Shown here: positions 36,112-46,312 of the stretch, piece by piece
Numbering within the stretch: the first letter of the stretch is position 1
Layout: the number at the start of each line of letters is the position of its first letter
DNA from: Ruminococcus flavefaciens
Lineage (GTDB): Bacteria > Bacillota > Clostridia > Oscillospirales > Ruminococcaceae
DNA length: 64,000 nucleotides
Direction: 5' to 3'
NCBI GenBank assembly: GCA_002310115.1
Contig: DBYI01000019.1
Location: 3,197 to 67,196, forward strand
Program-made: the position numbers and the translations under genes
The notes under the pieces: generated by a model
Seen by the model: the letters and a program-made list of their open reading frames with translations, nothing else
Told to the model about the DNA's origin: nothing
The model's database searches: none

Positions 36112-37140
36112 ATGAGAATTATGATAACAGGCGGCGCGGGATTTATCGGCTCGAATTTCGTATTCCATATGCTTGATACATATCCTGACTACAGAATAGT
36201 ATGTCTGGACAAGCTTACATACGCAGGCAATCTTTCAACACTTGAGCCTGTAATGAAGAACTCCAACTTCCGTTTCGTGAAGATAGACATATGTGACCGT
36301 GAAGCTATCTACAAGCTTTTCGAGGAGGAAAAGCCCGATATCGTAGTAAACTTTGCAGCTGAGTCACATGTTGACCGCTCTATCGACAACCCTGAGATAT
36401 TCCTTCAGACAAATATCCTCGGCACACAGGTTCTCATGGACGCATGCCGCAAGTACGGTATCCAGAGATATCATCAGGTATCTACAGATGAGGTTTACGG
36501 AGATCTTCCTCTTGACAGACCTGACCTTTTCTTCACAGAGACCACACCTATCCACACAAGCAGCCCTTACAGCTCCTCAAAGGCAGGTGCTGACCTTCTT
36601 GTTATGGCATACAACAGGACTTATGGTCTGCCTGTGACTATTTCAAGATGTTCAAACAACTACGGACCGTACCACTTCCCTGAGAAGCTTATCCCACTGA
36701 TGATAGCTAATGCTCTCGCAGACAAGCCTCTCCCTGTTTACGGTGAAGGTCTTAATGTAAGAGACTGGCTTTATGTTGAGGATCACTGCCGCGCCATCGA
36801 CCTTATTATCCACAAGGGCAAGGTTGGCGAAGTTTACAATGTCGGCGGTCACAATGAAATGAAGAACATCGACATCGTTAAGCTCATCTGTAAGGAACTC
36901 GGCAAGCCTGAAAGCCTTATCACACACGTTGAGGACAGAAAGGGACACGATATGCGTTACGCTATCGATCCAACCAAGATCCACAATGAGCTTGGCTGGC
37001 TGCCGGAGACAAAGTTCGAGGACGGCATCAAGAAGACTATCAAGTGGTATCTAGAGAACCGTGAGTGGTGGGAGACTATTATCAGCGGCGAGTATCAGAA
37101 CTACTACGAAAAAATGTATGGGAACAGAGGTAAATCATAA
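36112..37140 (+). CDS. rmlB: dTDP-glucose 4,6-dehydratase
   Basis: The 342-residue short-chain dehydrogenase-type enzyme has [14 protein letters not shown] (NAD-binding), STDEVYGDL (catalytic Asp-Glu) and the YSSSKAG active-site Tyr-Lys. It makes dTDP-4-keto-6-deoxyglucose, the second step of dTDP-L-rhamnose synthesis. It is the first of four rml genes in the order B-D-C-A. Codon use is notably more GC-rich than in the preceding cassette. Confidence 0.97.
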   Translation: MRIMITGGAGFIGSNFVFHMLDTYPDYRIVCLDKLTYAGNLSTLEPVMKNSNFRFVKIDICDREAIYKLFEEEKPDIVVNFAAESHVDRSIDNPEIFLQTNILGTQVLMDACRKYGIQRYHQVSTDEVYGDLPLDRPDLFFTETTPIHTSSPYSSSKAGADLLVMAYNRTYGLPVTISRCSNNYGPYHFPEKLIPLMIANALADKPLPVYGEGLNVRDWLYVEDHCRAIDLIIHKGKVGEVYNVGGHNEMKNIDIVKLICKELGKPESLITHVEDRKGHDMRYAIDPTKIHNELGWLPETKFEDGIKKTIKWYLENREWWETIISGEYQNYYEKMYGNRGKS

Positions 37141-38027
37141 TGAAGTTTTTTGTAACAGGTGTTGGTGGACAGCTTGGACATGATGTAATGGATGAGCTTA
37201 CAAATCGCGGATACGAAGGTATCGGCAGCGATATTTTTGAATCGGTTGATACAAAGTATCCATATGTAAAGCTTGATATAACCAATGCAACGGCAGTTGA
37301 AAAGGCTATATCCGAGGCTAAGCCTGATGTAGTAATTCACTGTGCAGCGTGGACAGCTGTCGATGCGGCTGAGGACGAGGAGAACCGTCCGAAAGTCAAG
37401 GCTATCAATGTTGACGGTACACAGAATATAGCAAATGTCTGCAAGGAACTAAACTGCAAGATGATATATATTTCTACTGATTATGTTTTCGATGGTCAGG
37501 GAACAGAGCCGTGGCAGCCAGATTGCAAAGATTATGCTCCTCAGAATGTATATGGTCAGTCGAAGCTTGACGGCGAGCTTGCTGTAGCCAATACTCTTGA
37601 TAAGTACTTCATAGTGCGAATTGCATGGGTGTTTGGCGTGAATGGAAAGAATTTCATAAAGACAATGATCAATGTGGGCAAGACTCATGATGAAGTGCGT
37701 GTTGTAAGTGACCAAATTGGTACTCCCACATATACGTTTGACCTGTCAAGGCTTCTTGTTGATATGGCAGAGACCGAAAAGTACGGTTACTATCATGCTA
37801 CAAATGAAGGCGGATATATCTCATGGTATGACTTCACAGTTGAGATATATAAGCAGTCGGGAATGACAACAAAGGTCACTCCTGTTACTACAGCTGAGTA
37901 TGGCCTTTCAAAGGCAGTAAGGCCTTTCAATAGTAGACTCGATAAATCCAAACTTGTTGAGAACGGTTTTAGGCCGCTTCCAACATGGCAGGATGCACTT
38001 TCAAGGTATTTAAAGGAGATTATGTAA
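37140..38027 (+). CDS. rmlD: dTDP-4-dehydrorhamnose reductase
   Basis: The 295-residue product starts FVTGVGGQLGHDVMDELTNR and has STDYVFDGQG and VYGQSKLDGE (YxxxK), standard for RmlD, the last step of dTDP-L-rhamnose synthesis (NAD(P)H-dependent reduction). The start codon shares one base with the rmlB stop. Confidence 0.96.
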   Translation: MKFFVTGVGGQLGHDVMDELTNRGYEGIGSDIFESVDTKYPYVKLDITNATAVEKAISEAKPDVVIHCAAWTAVDAAEDEENRPKVKAINVDGTQNIANVCKELNCKMIYISTDYVFDGQGTEPWQPDCKDYAPQNVYGQSKLDGELAVANTLDKYFIVRIAWVFGVNGKNFIKTMINVGKTHDEVRVVSDQIGTPTYTFDLSRLLVDMAETEKYGYYHATNEGGYISWYDFTVEIYKQSGMTTKVTPVTTAEYGLSKAVRPFNSRLDKSKLVENGFRPLPTWQDALSRYLKEIM

Positions 38028-38029
38028 AA

Positions 38030-38638
38030 ATGGGACAGATCACAGTTGAAAAAAACGTTGGTGGAATTGAAGGACTTTGTGTTATCACTCCTGTAGTTCA
38101 TGGTGATAATCGTGGTTATTTCTCTGAAACATATAGTCAGAGAGACATGGCTGAAGCTGGCATTAATATAGTATTTGTACAGGATAATCAGTCAGGATCT
38201 ACCATGGGAGTGCTTCGCGGACTTCACTTTCAGAAGCAGTATCCGCAGACAAAACTTGTTCGTACAATCAAGGGCAGAGTATTCGACGTTGCAGTTGACC
38301 TCAGAACAGATTCTGCCACATATGGCAAATGGTATGGCGTAGAGCTTTCAGAGGATAACAAAAAGCAGTTCCTGATTCCAAGGGGCTTTGCACATGGTTT
38401 TTTGGTACTAAGTGAAGTTGCTGAGTTCTGCTACAAATGTGATGATTTCTATCATCCAAATGATGAGGGGGGAATGGCATGGAATGACCCTGAAATTGGT
38501 ATTGAGTGGCCAAATGTAGTAGGTGCATATAATGGAACAGCTAGTGCTGATGGTTATTCATTATCAAACGGAACCAAGCTGAATCTTTCTGATAAGGATC
38601 AGAAGTGGCTTGGTTTTAAGGATACATTTAAATTTTGA
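38030..38638 (+). CDS. rmlC: dTDP-4-dehydrorhamnose 3,5-epimerase
   Basis: The 202-residue cupin has SETYSQRDMAEAGI, VLRGLHFQKQYPQTKLVR (catalytic His) and GRVFDVAVDLR, all RmlC signatures. The start at ATG 38030, 2 bp after rmlD, has AAAGGAG upstream; a longer frame running into rmlD is not needed. It epimerises dTDP-4-keto-6-deoxyglucose at C3 and C5. Confidence 0.96.
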   Translation: MGQITVEKNVGGIEGLCVITPVVHGDNRGYFSETYSQRDMAEAGINIVFVQDNQSGSTMGVLRGLHFQKQYPQTKLVRTIKGRVFDVAVDLRTDSATYGKWYGVELSEDNKKQFLIPRGFAHGFLVLSEVAEFCYKCDDFYHPNDEGGMAWNDPEIGIEWPNVVGAYNGTASADGYSLSNGTKLNLSDKDQKWLGFKDTFKF

Positions 38639-38654
38639 AAGGTAGTGAACTGAT

Positions 38655-39542
38655 ATGAAGGGAATCGTTCTTGCTGGCGGCAGTGGTACACGTCTTTACC
38701 CACTAACGAAAGTTACATCGAAACAGCTTCTTCCAATATATGATAAGCCAATGATTTACTATCCATTGTCCACGCTTATGCTTGCGGGAATCAAGGATAT
38801 CCTTATTATCAGTACACCTGATGATACACCAAGATTTGAAGCATTGTTAGGTAACGGAAGTCAGTACGGTATTAATCTGTCATATAAAGTACAGCCGAGT
38901 CCAGATGGACTAGCACAAGCGTTTATTATTGGAGAAGAGTTCCTTAACGGAGAAGCAGGTGCTATGGTACTTGGTGATAATATCTTCTATGGTAACGGTT
39001 TCAGAGCATTGCTTAAGGCTGCTGTTAAAGATGCTGAGGAAGACGGCAGGGCAACTGTGTTTGGTTACTATGTTCCGGATCCAGAGCGCTTTGGAGTTGT
39101 AGAGTTCGATGAAAACGGAAAAGCAATCAGCATAGAGGAAAAACCGAAGAACCCAAAAAGTAATTATGCCGTAACAGGACTGTACTTCTATCCTGCTGGT
39201 GTAAGTGACAGAGCTAATCAGGTCAAGCCAAGTGCGCGAGGAGAGCTTGAGATCACAACCCTAAATGATATGTATCTATCAGATGGAATGCTAGATGTTC
39301 AGCTTCTGGGACGCGGTTTCGCATGGCTTGATACGGGTACAATGCAAAGTTTGCTTGCAGCATCAAACTTCGTAGAAATGGTTCAGAACAGACAGGGAAT
39401 TACAATTTCTGCTCCTGAGGAGATCGCATTTATTAACGGTTGGATCGATAAAGCAGGTCTTCTCAAATCAGCTGAGGCATATGGTAAAAGTCCATATGGA
39501 GCGCACCTTAGGGCTGTAGCAGAAGGAAAAGTGAAGTATTGA
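38655..39542 (+). CDS. rmlA: Glucose-1-phosphate thymidylyltransferase
   Basis: The 295-residue nucleotidyltransferase has [46 protein letters not shown] and [12 protein letters not shown], typical of RmlA. It makes dTDP-glucose from glucose-1-phosphate and dTTP, entry to the rhamnose pathway. Length is standard for the family. It is last in the rml set. Confidence 0.96.
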   Translation: MKGIVLAGGSGTRLYPLTKVTSKQLLPIYDKPMIYYPLSTLMLAGIKDILIISTPDDTPRFEALLGNGSQYGINLSYKVQPSPDGLAQAFIIGEEFLNGEAGAMVLGDNIFYGNGFRALLKAAVKDAEEDGRATVFGYYVPDPERFGVVEFDENGKAISIEEKPKNPKSNYAVTGLYFYPAGVSDRANQVKPSARGELEITTLNDMYLSDGMLDVQLLGRGFAWLDTGTMQSLLAASNFVEMVQNRQGITISAPEEIAFINGWIDKAGLLKSAEAYGKSPYGAHLRAVAEGKVKY

Positions 39543-39563
39543 GTAATTATATGGAGTATTAAT

Positions 39564-40418
39564 ATGATTTATGAATTGAGAAATAAATTGATATCAATAA
39601 AAGTCGATTCATTTGGTGCTGAGATGCATTCTTTACAAAGAAATAACTTAGAGTATATATGGCAATGCGGTGACGCTTGGAAACGTTATGCACCGATTCT
39701 TTTCCCGTTTATAAGTTCTCCGAAAGAGCGGAGGTATCTTGTAAACGGGAAAGAATATTACATGAAAGCAAACCATGGTTTTGCACGTGATATGGAGTTT
39801 TCAATGATCAGGCAAACGGCTGATGAACTTGTATTCGAGTTAACATCGAATGATGACACAATTGTGCAGTATCCGTTTAAATTTGTCTTTCAAGTTTACT
39901 ACAAGCTGTTGGAGAACGGTGTAGATGTTAAGCACAAAGTGCTGAATACTGGAACTACTCCGATGTACTTCTACCTTGGCGGTCATCCGGCGTTTAATTG
40001 CCCGATTGATTTAGAAGGTACATTTAACGATTATGAGGTTGTGTACGAAAAAGCTGAGAATCTAAAGCATCAGAACGGAAGCGAAGTTGAGAATGTAGTT
40101 AACGGAAGAAAAATGTTTTTATCTCGTGCTCTTTTTGATAATGATGCTATTATATTAGGAGAGCCAAATTCAAAGTCAATATCGCTGTGTTCTGATAAAT
40201 CTATTCATTCTGTTACCGTTGAATTCCCTAATTCGAATGCAATTGCAGTATGGTCTCCGACAGGAGATAATAATGCATCTTTTGTATGCCTGGAGCCGTG
40301 GACTTCTCTGCCAATTGACTATGATAATGATGAAGAAGAGTTGAGTAAAAAGGAACATGCTACAAGATTAGATGTTGGAAAAGAATATAATTATAGGTAT
40401 AGGATTACTGTTAAGTAA
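39564..40418 (+). CDS. Aldose 1-epimerase-like protein (LacX type)
   Basis: The 284-residue product has the galactose-mutarotase fold signatures KRYAPILFPFI, KANHGFARDM and YFYLGGHPAFNCPI, in the LacX subgroup. Mutarotases interconvert sugar anomers in the cytosol. Here it may supply the anomer needed by the sugar kinase at 44363, or belong to rhamnose supply; neither is shown. It starts 21 bp after rmlA in the same orientation. Confidence 0.85.
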   Translation: MIYELRNKLISIKVDSFGAEMHSLQRNNLEYIWQCGDAWKRYAPILFPFISSPKERRYLVNGKEYYMKANHGFARDMEFSMIRQTADELVFELTSNDDTIVQYPFKFVFQVYYKLLENGVDVKHKVLNTGTTPMYFYLGGHPAFNCPIDLEGTFNDYEVVYEKAENLKHQNGSEVENVVNGRKMFLSRALFDNDAIILGEPNSKSISLCSDKSIHSVTVEFPNSNAIAVWSPTGDNNASFVCLEPWTSLPIDYDNDEEELSKKEHATRLDVGKEYNYRYRITVK

Positions 40419-40445
40419 CTATGTAAAGAAGAAAGAGATGTGATA

Positions 40446-40886
40446 ATGAAAGAATCTCTAAACCTAAAATATAAAAGGCGACTTTTATTTATCATTTACA
40501 TCATCTTAGTTTTTACATTCACATTCATAGTACGTGAAACATTGATCTGGCGGTATTCAGGTAAGCATGAGGTTACACTGGTTCCTTTCAGACAGCTTTT
40601 AGGCTTATTCAAAGAGCCAAATCATATGATGTGGTTCTTGCAGATTATACTGAATATTATCCTATTTATCCCTTTCGGATTCATGTTTCCAATTATACAT
40701 CAAAAACTATCGAAATCTACCATAGCTTATGGCGCTCTTTTCTCACTTGCAATAGAAATAATGCAGTATATTTCAGGTCGAGGCCTTGCAGATATTGATG
40801 ATCTGATAAACAACACTCTCGGTGCAGTGATAGGATATTTTATCTACAGAGCAGGGAAAATGGAATATGATAGAAGGAAAACTTAG
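40446..40886 (+). CDS. VanZ-like membrane protein
   Basis: The 146-residue product has four predicted membrane spans and the VanZ-family pattern NIILFIPFGFMFPII, then SLAIEIMQYISGRGLADIDD and NTLGAVIGYFIY. VanZ-like proteins are membrane proteins of uncertain role, one giving teicoplanin resistance. ATG 40446 is favoured by an AAAGAG site over an earlier GTG. It lies in the operon between the mutarotase and a lipoprotein. Confidence 0.85.
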   Translation: MKESLNLKYKRRLLFIIYIILVFTFTFIVRETLIWRYSGKHEVTLVPFRQLLGLFKEPNHMMWFLQIILNIILFIPFGFMFPIIHQKLSKSTIAYGALFSLAIEIMQYISGRGLADIDDLINNTLGAVIGYFIYRAGKMEYDRRKT

Positions 40887-40964
40887 CAATAATTGAAGTA
40901 TAAAAACATAATTTAGAAGTGCCGGCAGGCGCTTCGATAATAGAAGTATTCATTGGAGGACAAA

Positions 40965-41840
40965 ATGAAAAAAATAAGTATAATTGCATTTTTAGTATCA
41001 ATTACAGCACTGACATCATGTGGTCATGATGTTGATAAACCAGCTGATGAAGTTGAAAAGGCAACAACAGCTGCAACCACAACAACAGAAGCTACAACTG
41101 AAACGACAGCTGTAACTACAACAGAAAAGAAAACTGAAAACACAACTTCCGTAGAAACGACATCTGCTGAATCCGAGGATTATACTGGAATAGCAGGATA
41201 CTGGTTTATTAACGGAGATCCGAGAACAGCTTCTCTGCATATAACCGAGGACGGTAAGTTTACTGCATATTATGCCAGCGGATTATTAGAAAACAAAGGT
41301 TATGTAAAGAGAGAACTTAAAACTGATATTAATAATTATATTTATCAGATGTATCTTGACACAGGCAAGGAATATTTGGCTTTTGCTGATGACGGTGAAA
41401 AAGAAAAGACAGATATCTATATGTTGGACGATAATACAACTCATTTTGTGAAGCTCTATGGTGAAGGCGGCTTAGGTGATGACGGACGTGGCCCTGAGGA
41501 AGCATACGAAGGTAAATGGCAGTGTGAACGTGCAAGGTTATCCATTGAATATAGGGGAGAGGGCATATTCCATGCAATCATAACGTGGTCTGGAAGTGCG
41601 TCATCCTATGCTGAGTGGGATTATCCCCTCATATTTGATACAGACCGGCTTATATGTGATGGAAATGGTACAAAAACATTCGTTGAGTATAAGGACGCAT
41701 CGTCCGAACCTACAAGAACTGTAGAGTATTCAGATGGCTCGGCTGAGTTCACCCTTGAAGGCAATGCTATTCATTGGAACGATAAAACTGAACACAGCGG
41801 CGACACAATGATTTTCAAAAGAAATGAATACGATGAATAA
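40965..41840 (+). CDS. Lipoprotein with Thr-rich linker
   Basis: The 291-residue product has a lipoprotein signal peptide with lipobox LTSC (Cys at about 21). A Thr/Glu-rich linker of roughly 45 residues follows, then a compact beta-rich domain with two weakly similar halves (YTGIAGYWFINGD; AYEGKWQCERARL). No known family recognised. GGAGGA sits just before ATG 40965. Export by lipidation is firm; function is unknown. Thr-rich spacers of this kind also occur in the sigma partner at 5953. Confidence 0.8.
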   Translation: MKKISIIAFLVSITALTSCGHDVDKPADEVEKATTAATTTTEATTETTAVTTTEKKTENTTSVETTSAESEDYTGIAGYWFINGDPRTASLHITEDGKFTAYYASGLLENKGYVKRELKTDINNYIYQMYLDTGKEYLAFADDGEKEKTDIYMLDDNTTHFVKLYGEGGLGDDGRGPEEAYEGKWQCERARLSIEYRGEGIFHAIITWSGSASSYAEWDYPLIFDTDRLICDGNGTKTFVEYKDASSEPTRTVEYSDGSAEFTLEGNAIHWNDKTEHSGDTMIFKRNEYDE

Positions 41841-41924
41841 TGTATATAATGAAATAAGACAGACTTAATGAATCAGAAATGATTATAAGGATATAAGGAT
41901 GTTTGGTGAAAGGGGGAGCTTGCA

Positions 41925-43628
41925 ATGCCCGAATCAAAAGCTAATAAAAAACAATTAATGCCTTTTTTGATATCTGTTGCAATACTGTTGTTCTGTGAAG
42001 TATTCTTTTTCAGAAATGTAATTTTTAATGATAGACTAATTTCAAATAACCGCGATGGAAGACTTACAATGCTCATTACGGAGCATTGGCATCGTGTGGT
42101 ATGCGGAAGGGCTTCTGTAGCCGATCTTGGTATGATGTATCCTGCGTCAGGTACGCTGGGTTATTCAGATATTCTGCTTGGGTACGGTATAATACATACG
42201 TTATTTCGCTTTATGGGCCTCGATATGTTTTTCGCATATAAATTTACTATCATCGCAGTTCATATGTTCGGTACATTTACTGCGTTCTACCTTCTGAGAA
42301 GGATACTGAAATGCAGGTATATATGGGCTTTGTTTGGCGTTATTGCTTTTTCGTATTCAAATACATATGCGGCACATTTAGGACATACACAGTTAGCGAC
42401 TATAAGCTTAATTCCTTTTTTGACGATACTATGGATTAGATTTTTTCAGAATTTAAATAACAGGAAAAAACGAAATATCTATGCGGTTTTAGGAATTGTC
42501 TTCTTTGTGCTGCTTGTTTATACATCCTGGTATATTGCCTGCTTTACCGCTATATTTGTACTTGCTTTCGGCGTGATCTACGCAATAAAGCTTCACTGGA
42601 ATGAGCGATTGCTGCTCAGGGAGCTCAAGGTTTTTATCAGTACAATACGCTTTGACATGCTGATTTATATCTTGTTGGGAACGGTGCTCTTGATACCATT
42701 TGTGATACTGGAGCTGCCTGTAATGAAAATGAGTGGCGGAAGATCTTATGATGAACTTATACCTTATATACCTGATATAATTGATATTATAAATGTTCCG
42801 GAGACGAACCTGATAATGAGATATTTCATAATCCCGCTTGATTTATGGAAAAGAGATGTAACAAACGAGGTGATACAAGGATTTTCGATTATTCTGCTTC
42901 TTGTTTTTGGCTGTGCAAAAATACTACTTTCAAAGTACAAGTCAAAGGTTATCAATAAAAAGGAAAAGAAAACTATACTTCTGTTTGAAACTCTGTGGAT
43001 TAGCGTAGTTGTATGCCTTGCATTTACGGTTCGTATCAGCAGTGTGGGGCATTCATTATGGTATTTCCTTTATGAGTTTATTCCTTGCGTTTCGTCTCTG
43101 CGTGCTATTGCAAGATTCTTCCTGTATTTATCCTTACCAATGTCAATGGCGGCGGCAGTGATTATGGATAAGACAACAAGCAGCTTTTTAAGTGTTTGCA
43201 CAAAACCTGAAAAGAATACTTACAGGACCGTATCGGCAGTTATACTTGTTTTGCTCTTTGTATTCAATATAGATGTTAAAGGTGTATACTCGGCATATAC
43301 ACAAAAATCAGGTGCTGATTTTATCAGCAGCATAACTCCTCCGCCTGAGGATTGCAAGGTGTTCTACATAGTGGACGATCCGGAGATCTCTGATAAATAT
43401 TTTGATGAGGTGCATATGGATGCATATCAAATTGCTGATTACTTTGGCATAAAGACCATAAACGGTTACTCGGGGATCCATCCCACGAATTATGATGGGG
43501 TATTGTTATGCATGGCCAAAAGCTATAAAGAAGCCGTAGCTGAGTGGATAAAAAACAATGATATTCATGATGCCTATGTGTATGATCTTAATACAAACAC
43601 ATGGTCAAAGCATGATTACAATAATTAA
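41925..43628 (+). CDS. GT-C-like integral membrane protein (YfhO/GtrC type)
   Basis: The 567-residue product has about 11-12 membrane spans and a C-terminal external domain of about 110 residues. An acidic patch after the first span (FNDRLISNNRDGR) could be the first-loop catalytic region of GT-C enzymes that use polyprenyl-phosphate sugars. Together with the GtrB-like and GtrA genes downstream it fits the third member of a Gtr-like glycosylation set. The exact family is uncertain; YfhO-like proteins are the closest type I recognise. Confidence 0.65.
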   Translation: MPESKANKKQLMPFLISVAILLFCEVFFFRNVIFNDRLISNNRDGRLTMLITEHWHRVVCGRASVADLGMMYPASGTLGYSDILLGYGIIHTLFRFMGLDMFFAYKFTIIAVHMFGTFTAFYLLRRILKCRYIWALFGVIAFSYSNTYAAHLGHTQLATISLIPFLTILWIRFFQNLNNRKKRNIYAVLGIVFFVLLVYTSWYIACFTAIFVLAFGVIYAIKLHWNERLLLRELKVFISTIRFDMLIYILLGTVLLIPFVILELPVMKMSGGRSYDELIPYIPDIIDIINVPETNLIMRYFIIPLDLWKRDVTNEVIQGFSIILLLVFGCAKILLSKYKSKVINKKEKKTILLFETLWISVVVCLAFTVRISSVGHSLWYFLYEFIPCVSSLRAIARFFLYLSLPMSMAAAVIMDKTTSSFLSVCTKPEKNTYRTVSAVILVLLFVFNIDVKGVYSAYTQKSGADFISSITPPPEDCKVFYIVDDPEISDKYFDEVHMDAYQIADYFGIKTINGYSGIHPTNYDGVLLCMAKSYKEAVAEWIKNNDIHDAYVYDLNTNTWSKHDYNN

Positions 43629-43652
43629 TATAAAGAAATGGAGGAAATGATG

Positions 43653-44348
43653 ATGACGGAAAAAAGACCTGTACTTACCGTTGTGATCCCCTGCTATAAT
43701 GAAAAGGACAGTATACGTACTATCGTGGAAAAGGTTAAGGCAGCACCAATTAAGAACAAGGAGATAATAGTCGTTGATGACAAGAGTACGGACGGTACAA
43801 GCGAGATACTGGACAAGGAGATAGCCCCCCTCGTTGCAAAGGTGATCCACCATGAAAATAATCAGGGCAAGGGTGGTGCTCTGCGCACAGGGTTTGCTCA
43901 TGCAAATGGTGATATAGTCATCATACAGGATGCAGATCTCGAGTACGATCCCAAGGAATATCCAAGGGTCATAAAACCAATATTAAACGGCGAATGTGAT
44001 GTATGCTACGGATCGCGTTTTCTGCACCGCGCACCCAAGGGGTACAAGGCAAACCAAATGGCGAACAAATTCCTTACAAAACTCTCAAACCTGTTCACAC
44101 ATTTTCATCTTACAGATATGGAGACTTGCTACAAGGCTTTCAGACGAGAGGTAATATGTGCTGTTGACATAAAAGAGAATCGTTTCGGCTTTGAACCTGA
44201 AATAACTGCAAAGCTTTCCAAAATGAATGTCAGGATAAAGGAAGTTCCTATTTCCTATAATCCGCGTACAAATGAAGAGGGAAAGAAAATAGGCTTCAAG
44301 GACGGATTGCGTGCAATATACTGTATTTGGAAGTATAGAAAAGGCTGA
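43653..44348 (+). CDS. GtrB/DPM1-like polyprenyl-phosphate glycosyltransferase
   Basis: The 231-residue GT2 protein has [49 protein letters not shown] (DxD-type) and [13 protein letters not shown]. This matches the dolichol/undecaprenyl-phosphate mannosyl- or glucosyltransferase class, here without C-terminal membrane spans. It loads one sugar on undecaprenyl phosphate at the cytosolic face. Three in-frame ATGs follow GGAGG; the one at 43653 has the best spacing. GtrA and a GT-C-like gene in the same operon complete the set. Confidence 0.88.
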   Translation: MTEKRPVLTVVIPCYNEKDSIRTIVEKVKAAPIKNKEIIVVDDKSTDGTSEILDKEIAPLVAKVIHHENNQGKGGALRTGFAHANGDIVIIQDADLEYDPKEYPRVIKPILNGECDVCYGSRFLHRAPKGYKANQMANKFLTKLSNLFTHFHLTDMETCYKAFRREVICAVDIKENRFGFEPEITAKLSKMNVRIKEVPISYNPRTNEEGKKIGFKDGLRAIYCIWKYRKG

Positions 44349-44362
44349 TCGGAGGATATTGT

Positions 44363-46312
44363 ATGCATTACGAAAATAATGCCATAGAGCTTTTTGTTCC
44401 GGGACGCCTTTGCCTTATGGGTGAGCATTCCGACTGGGCAGGTATGTATCGTATGATAAATTCGGATATAGCCAAAGGAATGGCTGTCGTTTCTGGAATC
44501 GAGCAGGGAATATACGCTATTGCCGAAAAGGCAGACAAATTCATAATGGCAGCCTCAGGCGATATATCCGATGAAGAGTGCTGGGAATGCGAGATGGATT
44601 CGCAGAAGCTCATACAGATTGCACAGGAAGGAGGCTTTTTTTCTTATGCTGCTGGTGTGGCCTCTTATATAAATGATAACTATAACATCGGCGGAGTCAA
44701 GATAACCATAACAAAGCGGGATCTTCCAATAAAGAGAGGGCTTTCTTCATCGGCAGCCATATGTGTTCTTGTGGCGCGTGCATTCAATCAGCTTTATAAT
44801 TTGAAAATGAATATAAGCGGCGAGATGCAGGCGGCATACCGCGGTGAACAACGCACTCCTTCACGCTGCGGAAGACTCGATCAGGCCTGTGCTTATGGCG
44901 TTAAGCCTGTATATATGGAATTTGACGGCAATGAGGTATATTCACGCAGTCTCCGTGCAGGCGGAACATTTCACTGGGTAATAGCCAATCTGATGGCCTC
45001 AAAAGATACAATAAAGATACTTGCTGACCTTAACAAGTCATACCCGTTTGCTCATAATGAAACCGAGAAGCAGGTACAGGAGGCCCTTGGTGCAGATAAC
45101 AGGCTTATCGTTGAAAAGGCAGTCAGGCTCATAGAGGACGGTGATGCAGAGGGACTCGGTGCTCTAATGCAGGAAGCCCAGGCTAACTTTGATAAGAAAG
45201 TTATGCCAGCCTCCTCCGAGCTTATAGCTCCCGTACTTCATTCGGTGCTGAATGATCCCGCCATAAAGCAGTTTATATACGGTGCAAAGGGCGTAGGCTC
45301 AAACGGAGACGGATCAGTGCAGTTCCTTGCAAAAAGCAGTGAGGATGCAGATAAGCTTCAGGAGTACCTAACAAATGAACGTGGTATGGAATCCTTCAGG
45401 CTTACAATAAAGCCTGAGCAGGCGGTCAAGAAGGCTGTAATACCTTTGGCAGGTTTTGGTACAAGGGTGTTCCCTGCTACAAAGTGCATGAAAAAATGCT
45501 TTATGCCCGTACTTGATGCAGACGGACTTCTTAAACCGGCCCTGCTTATATTACTCGAAAGACTGTTGGAATCAAATATTGAAGATATCTGTCTGATAAT
45601 AGGTGAGGATGACCAGGAGGAATTTGATAATTTCTTCGCCCCGCTTCCTGAAGAATTCCTTGAGCAGTTGCCCGAGGACAAGCTGAAATATGACAGACTT
45701 ATCTCTAAAATGAGAAAAAATATAACCTATGTCCATCAGAAGGAAAGACTTGGGTTCGGTCATGCGGTATGGCAGGCACGTAAATTTACGAACGATGAGC
45801 CTGCATTGCTGTTGCTTGGAGATTTTCTTTACAGATCGAATACGTCAGAAAGCTGCTGCAAGCAGATCATTGATGCATACAGTAAATGTGGGAAACCTCT
45901 TGTGAGCATAATGGAGGTGCCGCTTGAAAGGGTGGTACACTACGGTATCCTTCACGGAATATGGGAAGATCAGGAAGAGACTGTAATGAAAGTGGATACA
46001 ATGGTTGAGAAGCCGACCACAGATTATGCTTCAGAGTACCTTGGAGTAGAAGACTCTCACCACAGGAAAAAGTATTATGCGACATTCGGTCAGTATATAC
46101 TCACACGCGAGGTCTTTGAGGAACTTGAGCACGAGATATGCCAGGAAAGTGAGCCGTCTGAGGGAAAAGAATACGGACTTACGGCAGCACTTGACAAGGT
46201 TTGCAGAAAGCATGGAATGTATGCCTTTGTTCCGGACGGTCGGTCGTTCGATATAGGCCTGCCGGAGACCTACAGAAGGACAATGATGGAATACAGCAAT
46301 GATAAAGAATAA
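44363..46312 (+). CDS. GHMP sugar kinase fused to a GalU-like nucleotidyltransferase
   Basis: The 649-residue product has two enzymes in one chain. Residues about 1-350 are a GHMP kinase: FVPGRLCLMGEHSDWAG (galactokinase-type motif 1), GLSSSAAICVLVAR (ATP loop) and GAKGVGSNGDGSVQFLA (motif 3). Residues about 357-649 are a nucleotidyltransferase with VIPLAGFGTRVFPATKCMKK and LLLLGDFLYRS, closest to GalU-type uridylyltransferases. Together they would turn a free sugar into sugar-1-phosphate and then an NDP-sugar. Placement between GtrB-like and GtrA genes suggests it feeds that module. Fkp-type enzymes are analogous but have the reverse domain order. Sugar identity is unknown. Confidence 0.87.
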   Translation: MHYENNAIELFVPGRLCLMGEHSDWAGMYRMINSDIAKGMAVVSGIEQGIYAIAEKADKFIMAASGDISDEECWECEMDSQKLIQIAQEGGFFSYAAGVASYINDNYNIGGVKITITKRDLPIKRGLSSSAAICVLVARAFNQLYNLKMNISGEMQAAYRGEQRTPSRCGRLDQACAYGVKPVYMEFDGNEVYSRSLRAGGTFHWVIANLMASKDTIKILADLNKSYPFAHNETEKQVQEALGADNRLIVEKAVRLIEDGDAEGLGALMQEAQANFDKKVMPASSELIAPVLHSVLNDPAIKQFIYGAKGVGSNGDGSVQFLAKSSEDADKLQEYLTNERGMESFRLTIKPEQAVKKAVIPLAGFGTRVFPATKCMKKCFMPVLDADGLLKPALLILLERLLESNIEDICLIIGEDDQEEFDNFFAPLPEEFLEQLPEDKLKYDRLISKMRKNITYVHQKERLGFGHAVWQARKFTNDEPALLLLGDFLYRSNTSESCCKQIIDAYSKCGKPLVSIMEVPLERVVHYGILHGIWEDQEETVMKVDTMVEKPTTDYASEYLGVEDSHHRKKYYATFGQYILTREVFEELEHEICQESEPSEGKEYGLTAALDKVCRKHGMYAFVPDGRSFDIGLPETYRRTMMEYSNDKE

